From the NCBI GenBank assembly GCA_016712275.1, contig JADJRI010000080.1:1-23966 (forward strand): a stretch of DNA of 23,966 bases. The letters are read 5' to 3'. Position numbers and translations under genes: made by a program. The stretch is from Planctomycetota bacterium (GTDB lineage Bacteria > Planctomycetota > Phycisphaerae > UBA1845 > UTPLA1). Under the pieces are notes generated by a model. That model was not told where the DNA came from. It worked only from the letters and a program-made list of their open reading frames with translations, and ran no database searches. Every line of letters begins with the position of its first letter. Positions within the stretch are counted from its first letter, which is position 1. Positions 8,068 through 15,645 of the stretch are shown piece after piece.

Positions 8068-9666
8068 GTGGCATCCGGAGTTGGCGGCATTCATGGTACC
8101 TTGATCACCTTAGCCGCCATGCTGCTTTTGGTCGCTGATCCTTCATTTGCGCAAGAGGATGTCGGCGCCACATCGAGGCCGAGTACGGACTCTGGAACAT
8201 CGCAACCGGCTGGTGAAACAACGTCCGAGAAAACCGACAACGACGATCAGGAGGCGATGCCGGCTGATTCAGGCGATTCCGCCGAACGGGGCGACGAACA
8301 CGATCATGGATTTCTTTCGCTCTCAAGTCACCGACGGTGTTGCGGCGAAGACGTCTCGATCCTGCGACGGTATGACGAGGACTTTTCGTATCTCGACGAA
8401 CATCCCGAATATCGCGAACTCGATCCACGCCTGTATATAAAGAACATCGAATTGGACGAGCATTGGCGGTTGGATGTTGGCGGCGAGTTTCGAGTGCGTG
8501 TCGAGAATCGAACGAATCCGCTCTTCGGCCTCGATGAGCGAACCTCGAATATGCAACAGAATTACCGCGAAATGATGCACATTAATATGCGGTATCGGAA
8601 GTTGTTTCGCATATTCGCACAGGGAATCAACTCGCACGTTGAAAGTCAGAATGGGCCTTTTCAGCCATTGCAGGAAAACCACGGAGATTTGCAGCAACTG
8701 TTCGGCGATCTTCGCGTTTTCGGCGAGAGTGTGCCGATCACGCTGCGCGTGGGGCGGCAGGAACTCTCCTACGGTCACGATCGATTGGTGGGCGCGTTTG
8801 AATGGGCATCGAATCGACGTCGCTTCGATGCCGCCAAGTTGTTCTACTCGGGCGAAAACTGGAATATTGACGCGTTTTTCGCGCGGCCCGTAGTTGTTGA
8901 ACGCAAAGGCGGCGACGACTGGAATGACGACTACAACTTCTATGGCCTGTACACGACGTACAAGGGATGGCAGAAAGGCGGTTTCGACTTCTACTTCTTC
9001 GGAGTGGACCGCTCCGATATCGTGATGAATCCCAATGGCCATGAAGGGGGGCGGTCTGTTTATACCGTTGGCACGCGTGCATTCGGAACCGTGGGCCCGG
9101 TCGATTTCGATATTGAGTTTGCCGAGCAATGGGGTAAATGGGCCGGCGATGAAGTACAGGGCATATTTTTCGAAGGGGATGTCGGTTATTCGTTTGAACA
9201 CGAATGGAAACCCCGGCTGAGTACGGGCTTTGGCTGGGCATCGGGCGATGAAAACCCCGAAGACCGTCACGTGCAAACGTGGGATCAGCTCTTTACTTAC
9301 GATCACGTCTGCATTTCGATGCAGGATCTCGTCGGCCGGCAGAACATGACACGATGGTTTGTCAGCGTCGATGCTTGGCCGATGAAAAAGCTGAAGGCTT
9401 CGCTTTACTACCACGTCTATTGGCTGAATCAGGAGACCGACGCTTACTATAACGCCGGTGGAATTCCGGTGTTGCGCGACGAATTCGGCCACAGCGGCAA
9501 CGAGCTGGGCTCGGCCATCGAATTGCTGCTGCAGTACAACGTGACCGAACATTCGAGCTTTTTGTTCATGTATTCGCATTTCTGGGACGAGACGTTTGTG
9601 CATAATCTCGTGGCCGGAGATGACGATCCGGATTTGTTTTTCCTGCAATATCAGTATCGATTCTGA
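8020..9666 (+). CDS. Alginate-export-type outer-membrane beta-barrel
   Basis: A signal peptide (TLITLAAMLLLVADPSFAQ, probable cut after SFA) is followed by about 100 acidic, Ser/Thr-rich residues. After that comes a long barrel domain of alternating hydrophobic and aromatic strands, ending in the classic C-terminal aromatic (FFLQYQYRF). The barrel opens with WRLDVGGEFRVRVENR and includes a LFGDLRVFGESVPITLRVGRQ strand pair followed by ELSYGHDRLVGAFEWASNRRRFDA. This is the signature region of the alginate export (AlgE-like) family, and the length (548 residues) fits. Such barrels export or take up anionic polysaccharides, but in Planctomycetota the name is often just a family label. The start is uncertain: ATG 8020 gives a long n-region, whereas GTG 8068 has GGAG at good spacing. 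A pair of adjacent cysteines (RRCCGED) precedes the barrel. Confidence 0.85.
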   Translation: MCWINCFGQFLHRSERVASGVGGIHGTLITLAAMLLLVADPSFAQEDVGATSRPSTDSGTSQPAGETTSEKTDNDDQEAMPADSGDSAERGDEHDHGFLSLSSHRRCCGEDVSILRRYDEDFSYLDEHPEYRELDPRLYIKNIELDEHWRLDVGGEFRVRVENRTNPLFGLDERTSNMQQNYREMMHINMRYRKLFRIFAQGINSHVESQNGPFQPLQENHGDLQQLFGDLRVFGESVPITLRVGRQELSYGHDRLVGAFEWASNRRRFDAAKLFYSGENWNIDAFFARPVVVERKGGDDWNDDYNFYGLYTTYKGWQKGGFDFYFFGVDRSDIVMNPNGHEGGRSVYTVGTRAFGTVGPVDFDIEFAEQWGKWAGDEVQGIFFEGDVGYSFEHEWKPRLSTGFGWASGDENPEDRHVQTWDQLFTYDHVCISMQDLVGRQNMTRWFVSVDAWPMKKLKASLYYHVYWLNQETDAYYNAGGIPVLRDEFGHSGNELGSAIELLLQYNVTEHSSFLFMYSHFWDETFVHNLVAGDDDPDLFFLQYQYRF

Positions 9667-9749
9667 GAAGTTGTTACAATGTCGTTTCCGGCATGTAGGG
9701 TCACGCGGTGGTCGCCATTGAAACGAAACACCGCACTTGGAGCGCGAGT

Positions 9750-10016
9750 ATGATTTCTTCCCGCAAAAGAGCCCGCCGATTGCGGCGCGCAAAAGTCCTG
9801 ATTGCAATTGCGTCGGTCGGGGTGCTGCCGAACCACCTGCAGTGCAATCGATTGGTGGAGGATGGCATCGCTTCCGGCATCTCCGGTTTTGTCAGTCAAC
9901 TGACGCTTGATTTGCTAACCGTCTTTCTTCGGCCGTTTAGTCTGGGAACAAACGACGGCGGAAACAACAACGCGAATGGCAACGACGATCCGTTCGAACC
10001 GCCCGTGCAAGGATAG
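9750..10016 (+). CDS. Small exported protein with Asn-rich tail
   Basis: The ATG at 9750 lies seven bases after GGAG (9739-9742); an upstream in-frame GTG at 9708 lacks such a site. The 88-residue product has a very basic start (SSRKRARRLRRAK), a short hydrophobic stretch and a Cys (PNHLQC-N). A helical segment follows (ISGFVSQLTLDLLTVFLRPF), and it ends in NDGGNNNANGNDDPFEPP. I recognise no family. The single Cys after the hydrophobic core and the asparagine-rich stretch match the other exported proteins of this window. It lies between the barrel and the propeller/dehydrogenase genes on the same strand, so it may be a small envelope component of the same cluster. Confidence 0.6.
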   Translation: MISSRKRARRLRRAKVLIAIASVGVLPNHLQCNRLVEDGIASGISGFVSQLTLDLLTVFLRPFSLGTNDGGNNNANGNDDPFEPPVQG

Positions 10017-10165
10017 CGCATTGTCGAGTTTGAGCAAATGGTAGCGCGAATGAGCGCAATTCGACCGAGTTCATCAATGATCAAATGAAAGTTGGAATCG
10101 CCGTTGAGTGACCGACATTGCTCAAGTGGCGGCAAACGAGGCAAGGATAAAGGACGCGGCTTTCT

Positions 10166-11203
10166 ATGAATACTTGGCGAGTCATGACCGGCGCCGCGGC
10201 CATGAGTGCCGCAATGATGGCATTCATGGGCAGTACATGTGATGGAAACGTCGGGCCGAATGCATCGGCCAGATTCGTTTTTGAAGACTTGAATGCGGCC
10301 ATTCTTTCGATTTCGGGAACGGCGGCCAATGACGTGTATGCCGTAGGCGGCGATCCGGCTGAAGACAATCTGGGGCCCTATGTGCTGCATTACGACGGCA
10401 CCAACTGGCGGCGCCTTCAGACGGGCGTGACCGGAGCGCTCTGGTGGATCAGTGTCGAACCGATCGGCGGCGATTTCTGGATGGCGGGCGAAAACGGGAA
10501 CATTCTTCGCCACGACGCGGCGGCCGACGACTTTGAGGATTTCGCAACGCCCGGCACCGAGACGATCTTCGGCATCTGGGGCGCGGGCGGCAGTGACATT
10601 TGGGCAGTTGGCGGCGATCTGGAGGCCGACAACGGCGGCGTGATCTGGCATTACGATGGTGCCGTATGGACGGCACAAGATTTGACGGCCATCAACGCGG
10701 GCGGCGTGCCGACGCTTTACAAGATATGGGGCCGCGATGCGGACGATGTTTTCGCGGTCGGCAGCGAAGGCACGATTCTCCATTTTGACGGTATGGACTG
10801 GTCTGCGGTCGACAACGAATCGGCGCGCACGCTGTTCACGATCAACGGCGATGGCTCGCGGGCGTTTGCCGTCGGCGGCTTTGGCGATGCGGCCATTGTC
10901 GAGCAGAACGGCGATTCGTTTGAGGATAATTCGCCGGCCGGCGCGTTGCAGCTTAACGGCATTTTCGTTCGCGGCGAACAGGCGGTGGCCGTCGGCAATG
11001 AGGTGACGGTCGCTTATCGCGGCGACACGGACTGGGAAGTTCAGAACACCGGGCTCGACTCCATTCGCGATTTTCATGCGACGTGGATCGATCCCGATGG
11101 CGGAATCTGGGCCGTCGGCGGGAATCTTGGGGCATCTTTGAATCATGGAATCATCGCGTACATCGGGACCGCCACGATTGGTGCCAATGTTGTTCAAGAA
11201 TAA
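10166..11203 (+). CDS. Exported beta-propeller protein with WG-DVFAVG repeats
   Basis: The 345-residue product begins with a signal sequence ending AFMGSTC-D. At least five repeats follow of the type (I-W/S-G-x-x-x-x-D-V/I-x-A-V-G-G-x-G-x-I-x-H-Y/F-D-G-x-x-W). Examples are GTAANDVYAVGG...LHYDGTNW, GAGGSDIWAVGG...WHYDGAVW and GRDADDVFAVGS...LHFDGMDW. Such repeats fold as beta-propeller blades and are frequent in secreted proteins of planctomycetes and myxobacteria; no catalytic function is established for them. The start has only a weak ribosome site (AAGGA about 12 bases upstream). The sugar dehydrogenase gene follows on the same strand after 135 bases, so the two may act together in the envelope. 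Confidence 0.8.
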   Translation: MNTWRVMTGAAAMSAAMMAFMGSTCDGNVGPNASARFVFEDLNAAILSISGTAANDVYAVGGDPAEDNLGPYVLHYDGTNWRRLQTGVTGALWWISVEPIGGDFWMAGENGNILRHDAAADDFEDFATPGTETIFGIWGAGGSDIWAVGGDLEADNGGVIWHYDGAVWTAQDLTAINAGGVPTLYKIWGRDADDVFAVGSEGTILHFDGMDWSAVDNESARTLFTINGDGSRAFAVGGFGDAAIVEQNGDSFEDNSPAGALQLNGIFVRGEQAVAVGNEVTVAYRGDTDWEVQNTGLDSIRDFHATWIDPDGGIWAVGGNLGASLNHGIIAYIGTATIGANVVQE

Positions 11204-11338
11204 GGCAGGGGTTACGACATTAATCTTGGGCGAAGCGCGCCCGCAGTTTCTCGCGAGTGTTTCGATTTTCGTACACGGTCGCACGGCCATCGATTTTATC
11301 ATGTCCGCGCCGGGCGACACGAAGAGGAGCAGACCGAC

Positions 11339-12707
11339 ATGACGCGCAATAATATTGGCCGAGGACGGATTCGAATCGCGAAGGCAGTGGCGTCGAATGC
11401 AATGTTGCTTTTGTCGATGGTCATTTTGACAGGGTCGAATTGCGAGAATACGCCAGTGATCGAGTGCGACTCGGTGGCGCTGGAGCTGGTTGCGAGCGGC
11501 TTTGTTGCGCCGGTGGGGATGGCCGTGCCGGATGACGGCACTGGGCGATTGTTCATTCTCGACCAGGTCGGCAAGGTTTACGTGATCAACGCCGATGGCA
11601 CGAAGCGATCGGTCCCCTTTCTTGATGTCTCCGCCCGCATGGTCGACGTGGGCGTCGATTTCGGAAACGGGTTTATTTATGACGAACGCGGCCTGCTCGG
11701 AATGGCGTTTCATCCGAATTACAAATCCAACGGGCGGTTCTTTGTTTTCTACACCGCGCCGAAGGGTGCCGGCGACCCTGACGAATTCAACGCCGAGACG
11801 CACATCTCCGAATTTGAAGTTTCCGATGACGATTCGAATTTGGCGGACCCGGACAGCGAAAAGCTGCTGATCGAAATTAACAAACCGCAGTTTAATCATA
11901 ATGGCGGGCAGCTTGAATTTGGGCCGGACGGCCTCTTGTACATCGGAGTCGGCGACGGCGGGAATGCCAACGACGAGGGCGATGGGCACAACGTTGACAC
12001 CGGAAACGCGCAGGACAAGAGCACGCTGCTCGGCAAGATTTTGCATCGATGTCGATAGCGGCGATCCGTACGAGATTCCCGCGTCTAACCCGCTCGTCAG
12101 CGAGGCGGGGACGCTGCCGGAGATATATGCATGGGGACTGCGGAATCCGTGGCGGTTCTCGTTCGACTCCGCGGGGCGGCTCTTTGTCGGCGACGTGGGG
12201 CAGGATTTGTTTGAAGAAGTGGACATCGTCGAATCCGGCAAGAACTTTGGCTGGCGCATCCGCGAGGGGGACAACTGCTTTGATGCGGCGAACCCGGCCG
12301 AGCCGCCGGCGAGCTGCGACGCGGAAGATGCCGATGGTGCGGCACTGGCGGAGCCGATCATCGAATATCCGCATTCGGCCGATGCGCAGCCGTTCGGCAT
12401 TTCGGTGACGGGCGGGTATCTGTATGAGGGCAGCGCGATTTCCTGCCTGAGCGGCCAGTACGTTTTCGGCGATTGGAGCACGAACTTCACGGAGGCCGAC
12501 GGGACGTTGTACGCGGCGAAGGAAAACGCGGATGGGACTTGGACGACGCGCGAGCTGGCGTTCGCGGGCAGCGAGGGCGGGCGCATCAAGCGGTTTATCA
12601 CGAGCTTCGGGCGGGACTTAGATGGGGAGCTATACATTTTCTCGTCGGCGACATATGGGCCGACGGGGACGAGCGGGCGGGTGCATAAGAATGTTGCGGC
12701 GGAGTGA
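11339..12707 (+). CDS. PQQ-dependent sugar (glucose/sorbosone) dehydrogenase, exported, with a frameshift
   Basis: The signal sequence ends VILTGSNC-E. The following domain matches soluble PQQ glucose/sorbosone dehydrogenases. It has GFVAPVGMAVPDDGTGRLFI, ERGLLGMAFHPNY, the catalytic-type FNHNGGQLEFGPDGLLYI (His is the likely base), the metal/PQQ loop GVGDGGNANDEGDG, then PEIYAWGLRNPWRFSFD and GDVGQDLFEEVD....GKNFGW. The frame breaks at 12041-12046. The family sequence GKIL-R-IDVD would need TTGCGCATC, but the DNA reads TTGCATC, two bases short, which leads to a stop at 12056-12058. Both halves are otherwise intact, giving about 456 residues when joined, so this may be a sequencing error. The enzyme would oxidise aldose sugars outside the cytoplasm and pass electrons onward. 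Confidence 0.85.
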
Positions 12708-12719
12708 CGCCGTTGGCGT

Positions 12720-12763
12720 AGGGGCCGAGGGGCCGAGGGGTCGAGGGTCCAAGGGGCCGAGTG
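12720..12763. repeat. Degenerate tandem octamer AGGGGYCG
   Basis: About five consecutive copies of an eight-base unit (AGGGGCCG, AGGGGCCG, AGGGGTCG, AGGGTCC, AAGGGGCCG) lie just after the dehydrogenase stop. The same motif recurs at 12940-12979. Similar GC-rich octamers between genes usually reflect repeat families spread through a genome rather than coding sequence. Confidence 0.7.
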
Positions 12764-12787
12764 TAGGAATGAGCCAAGCTGACTACG

Positions 12788-12829
12788 GTCAGGTTGGCAG
12801 TCAGGCTGACTGGTCAGGCGACAGTCAGG
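12788..12829. repeat. Four spaced GTCAGG direct repeats
   Basis: GTCAGG occurs at 12788, 12800, 12813 and 12824, with centre spacings of 12, 13 and 11 bases. The bases between are related (GTCAGG-TTGGCA, GTCAGG-CTGACTG, GTCAGG-CGACA, GTCAGG-TTGTGA). The near-helical period resembles an iteron or operator array, but no replication or regulator gene is adjacent. It may be just another member of the intergenic repeat family here. Confidence 0.6.
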
Positions 12830-12939
12830 TTGTGAGAAGTTGCAAGTCGTTTGTTCGTCATAAGTTAGGTTTTCCGCGATTTCTTGTTCAGGCGTTTTCA
12901 TCTGTGAAACCACACGGGGGGTCAGTCAGCTTGCGAAAG

Positions 12940-12979
12940 AGGGGCCGAGGGTTCGAGGGGCCAAGGGGTCGAGTGGAGG
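12940..12979. repeat. Second AGGGGYCG octamer array
   Basis: This has the same degenerate unit as 12720-12763 (AGGGGCCG, AGGGTTCG, AGGGGCCA, AGGGGTCG) followed by AGTGGAGG. It lies about 180 bases downstream of the first array, with the GTCAGG repeats between them. Confidence 0.65.
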
Positions 12980-13509
12980 AACAAGCGACGAAGCGACCGA
13001 GGGTAATAGGGTTTGGGGTTTGAAATCGGATTGTCTCGGCGGTGCTGCGAGCAATGCTGGAATAAGCTGGAAATCTGATCCGCCAAGAAAGGCCGACGGG
13101 CAAGTTTTGGCGACTAAAGTCTGCATTTGATCGTCTCCTTTCGGAGCGCGGTAGGGATACCGCCTAAGTTGCGTGCGGGCGGGTGAATGGCCGGTGAAAT
13201 TCGGTGCATTTTCACCCTGTTTTCGCCGCCATTTTCAGTCATCTTTCGCATTGTTACTCCTTGTCGCTGCCATAGTTACTGTTTTGACATCTCCATTTTC
13301 ATCAAAAAATCTACTAGGGTGAATTTTTTTCACTTTGAACGACGACCAAGCCCCGAACCGGCGAGCGAACGCCACGCTAACATCCGAATCCGGAAGGCTC
13401 GGGGTTGGGGATGAACCGCGCATGATGACACCCCCGGGCCCTGCATGGGCAGAGCGGTTTTGGTGGGGCTAAGTGATACCTAACAAAGATAGAACAATAT
13501 TTATGAAAG
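12980..13509. other. Non-coding stretch with a possible RNA fold
   Basis: I see no convincing gene in this interval. From about 13200 it becomes T-rich and carries TTGACA (13283-13288) without a clear -10. At 13346-13408 an imperfect hairpin can form: CCAA plus CCCCGA pairs with TCGGGG plus TTGG, with one bulged G. Its loop contains a smaller GGCG/CGCC hairpin (13360-13373). The interval marks the boundary between the envelope clusters and the accessory island, so it could hold an attachment site, but I found no matching direct repeat at the other side of the island. Confidence 0.35.
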
Positions 13510-14259
13510 TCAAGCCGGCGTAGGTTTTTCTTTGTCAGTGGATGGATTTAGCTTGTCGCCCAATCTTTCTAGTAGTCGATTTGGATCGCGATCTGCTACG
13601 AAAGCGATGAATCGCGTTCGCCCATAAAACTCAAACAACCAAACGGAATTCGACTCAGTCTCCGAAAGGAACTTGAACCAGTACCTAAATACGCTTTCAC
13701 CGAAAACTGTAGGCGTCTCCTTGATCAGCGGGAGGACGAGTTTTTGTTTAAGTTGAGTTTGAAGGTTGTTGGATAAGAGATAAAGATTGTCCTCAGCCCA
13801 AGATACAACTTGATGTCCCTTGGGAATAGGTTTCTTTTGCTCGTAATAGAACAAGCCGCGTGTGATTCGGGCCATCGCCCTTTCAATTCGGCTCCACTTC
13901 ACAGTATATCCAGGTGAATTGCCCAAATAGAGCCCGCCGCGCGAACGCATCTCGATCTGACCACACTGGCGAAAAAAACTACTGGTGAATCGCGCTTGGC
14001 GGGGGCGCTGAAGGGAACGCAATACGGAAGGGAGCACTGCTTTAGCACCTAAGTTGTCGAAGCTCTCTTTTCGCATTGTTAGAATTAGGCGCAAGTATTC
14101 GTCGTCCTTCTGAAAGCTCTTGTTGCAATCGGAACACGAGGGAACCGTGCAGAGATTCGGAAGTGGGGGCGCGAACAAGAGTTTTGGTGGCACATGATCC
14201 CGCGTGGATTTCGCAGAAGAACCACAATAGACACATTTTGTTGGCCTTAACTTGTTCAT
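13510..14259 (-). CDS. HNH-type nuclease-like protein
   Basis: The ATG is preceded by GAGG with seven-base spacing. The N-terminus is a zinc-type HNH module. It has C-x2-C (KCVYCGSS), then STRDHVPPK with the conserved Asp-His, then VPSCSDCNKSFQKDDEYL, the second C-x2-C with Asn and acidic residues, all within the first 56 residues. HNH modules cut DNA or RNA using one metal ion. The rest (about residues 60-249) is not recognised; it contains basic and aromatic segments (RARFTSSFFRQCGQIEMRS and WFKFLSETESNSVWLFEFYGR) that could bind nucleic acid or sense a signal. It is the last gene on the minus strand of the accessory island, 128 bases after the 257-residue gene, and may be the effector of the reverse-transcriptase locus; that role is inference. 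Confidence 0.75.
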   Translation of the reverse strand: MNKLRPTKCVYCGSSAKSTRDHVPPKLLFAPPLPNLCTVPSCSDCNKSFQKDDEYLRLILTMRKESFDNLGAKAVLPSVLRSLQRPRQARFTSSFFRQCGQIEMRSRGGLYLGNSPGYTVKWSRIERAMARITRGLFYYEQKKPIPKGHQVVSWAEDNLYLLSNNLQTQLKQKLVLPLIKETPTVFGESVFRYWFKFLSETESNSVWLFEFYGRTRFIAFVADRDPNRLLERLGDKLNPSTDKEKPTPA

Positions 14260-14387
14260 TTGGTGTCCTCAAGCACGCAGATTTGGTCTGCGGTGAGGCG
14301 GAATATTGGTAAGCGAGCTAGTTGATCATTTAGTCAGCAGCGCCAATTTGGCTCTTCGTCTGATCGCCAGAACACGACGGCTGGTGA

Positions 14388-15161
14388 CTAACCAAGTGCA
14401 GCCGGCCAACACGGATCGTGCTGAAAATACTCATCAACAAGTTCTTGAATTGGAAAAAAAGCACGAACCATTTCTATTGCAGAGTCCATGGGGATATGCC
14501 CGTCTAATCTGAAGTACTTCTCGTACATACATCCTTTTTGCTTATCTGCTGTATTGAACATTGTTGCAATTTCGAGTTCCGAGTTATAGTGAATTAGCGC
14601 CCCGTCTAAATGATTGACGATCATGGTGTTTGGATTAAGGATCATGTGTACGTAATCAACCTCGATGCCATCGCCGATCCATTGCCATGCCTCTACGTTA
14701 AGATTGCCGCCATTCGATGCTTTTTGCCGTGCGACTTTGACTAAGAGCTGTGCGTAGAAAACGCTCTCCGTTTGTCTCTCCGGTGGAATCCAGAATCGCG
14801 ACTTGGCCAGGCGCTTACTTAACGCAATGTCAACCGCCTTCTTGAAGGAGACTCCATACATCGGTGCACCTCCGACTATGGACTCTGACGGTTCGATTCG
14901 AACTGCGGCCTGTTTCCAAAGGACTGGGTCTCCGCTTAAGTTTCGCGTAAGCGATCGTATCCTCCAATGCGGGACTGCTTCAATCGTCTTGTCCCTGCAC
15001 AAACGCCAATGATTCCCCTTTTCGACAATTATTTCAGACGTTGGTACAAGTCCGTCTTCAGTTGCAATGTTTGGTAACAGCAACTCAAATTTCTTCCGCA
15101 TTTGCTCGTGATTTGCAAGCCATTTCCTCGCTTGCTCGGCTGTTTCGAAATTTGGAAACAC
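14388..15161 (-). CDS. Unknown 257-residue protein downstream of the reverse transcriptase
   Basis: The GTG start at 15161 has GGAG (15172-15169 on this strand) seven bases upstream. However, the frame is open further back: after an in-frame TAA at 15167-15165, the same frame encodes MASSNSPIRDNFKSPE from an ATG at 15215, only 16 bases after the reverse transcriptase stop. Either that peptide is a separate leader, or a nonsense change or base error cut off the true N-terminus. The product is soluble with no signal peptide, mixed helix and strand, and no motif I recognise. Notable segments are EKGNHWRLCRDKTIEAVPHWR near the start, WIGDGIEVDYVHMILNP in the middle and HIPMDSAIEMVRAFFPIQEL at the end. 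Its position suggests a partner or effector of the reverse transcriptase. Confidence 0.7.
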   Translation of the reverse strand: MFPNFETAEQARKWLANHEQMRKKFELLLPNIATEDGLVPTSEIIVEKGNHWRLCRDKTIEAVPHWRIRSLTRNLSGDPVLWKQAAVRIEPSESIVGGAPMYGVSFKKAVDIALSKRLAKSRFWIPPERQTESVFYAQLLVKVARQKASNGGNLNVEAWQWIGDGIEVDYVHMILNPNTMIVNHLDGALIHYNSELEIATMFNTADKQKGCMYEKYFRLDGHIPMDSAIEMVRAFFPIQELVDEYFQHDPCWPAALG

Positions 15162-15231
15162 ACGTTACTCCGGGGACTTGAAGTTGTCACGAATCGGAGA
15201 GTTGCTTGATGCCATTTTACCGCCCGCACAA

Positions 15232-15528
15232 TTAATCACAGAGAGTCATCAAGCGGTTGTTTTCCGCAAAGATTCGAAACTGGATGTCGCGTAGTGAGCG
15301 AGCTTTGTTTTTGCTGAGACGCTTCACATAGCTGAGCTGGTGAATGATGCTGTTCAATTGCTTTTGCGTGATTGCTTCCGCGCGTTTCCGTGCCGCCCTT
15401 AGTTTCGTGAGAATTGATCGAAGCTCTGTTCGCAGTTCGCGATATTTCTTTCGGGGCAGATCGAGTTGCGGCCTTCCCGTGCTGCAACCCACAAAATTAC
15501 GCTTGCCGCCTCTATGCTCTGCACTAGT
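15232..15528 (-). pseudogene. Reverse transcriptase, 3' part (separated by the IS)
   Basis: This 98-residue frame continues the reverse transcriptase interrupted at 17547-18206. It encodes NFVGCSTGRPQLDLPRKKYR, then ELRTELRSILTKL, and the thumb-like QLNSIIHQLSYVKRLSKNKA. These correspond to the region in retron-type enzymes where a VTG motif is followed by PRKxYRxLR, a spacer and a GxxxYVKxLN-like helix. Here VTG is replaced by VGC. The frame is open right up to the IS boundary and ends in TAA at 15232-15234. It is not a separate gene: no start or ribosome site precedes it. Confidence 0.85.
15523..15528. repeat. Target-site duplication, left copy (ACTAGT)
   Basis: ACTAGT lies directly before the left terminal repeat of the IS and again directly after the right one (17547-17552). 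The hexamer is a palindrome, so the duplicated length could also be read as 4 or 5 bases; the reconstruction of the interrupted gene is the same either way. Confidence 0.85.
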
Positions 15529-15547
15529 CCTTGATCAAGCGTGATTC
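15529..15547 (+). repeat. IS left terminal inverted repeat
   Basis: CCTTGATCAAGCGTGATTC matches the inverted right end at 14 of 19 positions. The identical block CAAGCG is followed by a divergent three-base patch and then TTC. Confidence 0.85.
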
Positions 15548-15645
15548 TTCACGCGGATTTGAAAAAAAAGCTCGAAATGCCTGTCTTTGCAGTGTAAAGA
15601 GGGACTTGCACAAAAAGGTTCCTCAACTGCAAGGAGGCATTTCGA

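Noticed and set aside
8323..9807. A 494-codon minus-strand frame opposite the barrel gene
   Set aside because: The plus-strand frame has a signal peptide, barrel strands and a C-terminal aromatic; the minus frame has no recognisable motif.
12788..12829. GTCAGG repeats as a CRISPR array
   Set aside because: The repeats are only six bases, the spacing is 11-13 bases, and no cas gene is nearby.
9896..12913. A 1005-codon open frame on the minus strand across the propeller and dehydrogenase genes
   Set aside because: It is antisense to two genes with clear family motifs, its translation is Arg/Pro/Ala-rich without domains, and it runs into the octamer repeats. It is a by-product of codon bias in a GC-rich genome.
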